Of a stretch of DNA of 64,000 nt, positions 63,634-64,000 are shown in pieces; position 1 is the first letter of the stretch; each line of letters begins with the position of its first letter. Source of the stretch: Caballeronia concitans (GTDB lineage Bacteria > Pseudomonadota > Gammaproteobacteria > Burkholderiales > Burkholderiaceae); the NCBI RefSeq assembly GCF_001544615.1, contig NZ_FCNV02000003.1, positions 62,001 to 126,000 of the forward strand, written 5' to 3'. The position numbers were made by a program, and so were the translations under genes. A model generated the notes under the pieces. That model saw nothing but the letters and a program-made list of their open reading frames with translations, was not told where the DNA came from and did not search any database.

Positions 63634-64000
63634 ATGAACCCACTTTTTCCGGTGCATTCGATTCCCGTTGAGACGCTCGCCGCCTATCGTTCGGCCATTT
63701 ATCGCATCGACGATGAGCCGCCAATCGACATGATGATCGACACAAGGAATGACGCTGCCGCGTCGCTGCTAGCGCGGCATGATGTGACGGGCGCCGTGTT
63801 CGTGACGGCATTCAATCCATTCGGACGAACATTGGAGCAAGACGAAAACGCCACGAGGCAGCAGGCGCTCGCCGCGCTCGTCGCGCAAACGGGACTGCAC
63901 GCGTTGCCGGGCGCGGGCATCGATCCGAAGGGCGCATGGAAAGCCGAAACGAGCCTCCTTGTGCTCGGCGCCGACAAAGAGACCGCAGATGAACTCATGA
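63634..64000 (+). CDS. DUF3293 domain protein (3' end outside window)
   Basis: First 122 codons from ATG 63634. LAAYRSAIYRIDDEPPIDMMID, VTGAVFVTAFNPFGRTLEQDENATRQQALAALV and LPGAGIDPKGAWKAETSLLVLG follow the DUF3293 pattern closely. Soluble, function unknown. Cut by the right edge. Confidence 0.9.
   Translation, partial: MNPLFPVHSIPVETLAAYRSAIYRIDDEPPIDMMIDTRNDAAASLLARHDVTGAVFVTAFNPFGRTLEQDENATRQQALAALVAQTGLHALPGAGIDPKGAWKAETSLLVLGADKETADELM

Overview
The window is a dense, GC-rich chromosomal segment of a betaproteobacterium in the Burkholderiaceae, most likely the Paraburkholderia/Caballeronia group. I infer this from codon use (strong G/C in third position), DUF4148 small exported proteins, the pcaHG-pcaQ and hut gene types, and MocR/LysR/RpiR catabolic regulators. 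I see no IS element, prophage, CRISPR array, rRNA or tRNA. It reads as core/accessory metabolism with about 70 genes.

Layout. 1-5.7 kb: an AstE/AspA-type amidohydrolase running off the left edge, an orphan basic-amino-acid binding protein, an MFS transporter, a ferritin-like protein and a TetR regulator. 5.8-10.6 kb: leucine/isovalerate catabolism (liuA, liuB, liuD) divergent from the TetR gene. 10.6-12.7 kb: OmpA lipoprotein, AI-2E-type permease, DUF2288 protein. 12.8-15.2 kb: protocatechuate 3,4-dioxygenase pcaHG with divergent pcaQ. 15.4-18.3 kb: stand-alone receiver domain, PlsC, prolyl aminopeptidase, hypothetical. 18.8-22.7 kb: a FeeM/LuxI-like N-acyltransferase next to a membrane GGDEF-EAL protein. 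22.7-26.0 kb: hutU-hutI. 26-32.2 kb: GlsB-type membrane protein, a DUF937/OmpA chimera, YciI, LysR, YbdG-type mechanosensitive channel. 32.4-41.5 kb: RpiR regulator, isoaspartyl peptidase, a complete GsiABCD-type peptide ABC transporter, a P1 (DmpA/BapA) peptidase and an M55 D-aminopeptidase in one tight run. 41.5-42.8 kb: small protein, CrcB, GNAT. 42.9-46.6 kb: hutH-hutC-hutD-(hutF scar)-hutG. 46.9-54.7 kb: DUF4148 protein, CDP-diacylglycerol diphosphatase, YjbQ plus HTH-fused aspartate carbamoyltransferase, BON protein, NfeD-slipin pair, AhpD-like protein, omega-amino acid transaminase divergent from a MocR regulator. 56-64 kb: second basic-amino-acid binding protein, two Hsp20 genes, a ketopantoate-reductase-like gene, MazG-like pyrophosphohydrolase, acyl-CoA dehydrogenase, small proteins, GNAT, DUF1059, and a DUF3293 gene cut by the right edge.

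How the genes work together. Histidine degradation is split between two loci 17 kb apart that carry matching HutC-type operators (TGTATA-N-ACA palindromes), and the hutF position between hutD and hutG holds only a 22-codon ORF that looks like the two ends of hutF joined. The 32-41 kb run is a self-contained uptake-plus-hydrolysis system that appears aimed at peptides ordinary peptidases do not cut (isoaspartyl, beta- or D-residues). Other points worth checking are an RNA hairpin that would hide the ribosome-binding site of the HTH-fused carbamoyltransferase and the pairing of the acyltransferase with a c-di-GMP enzyme.
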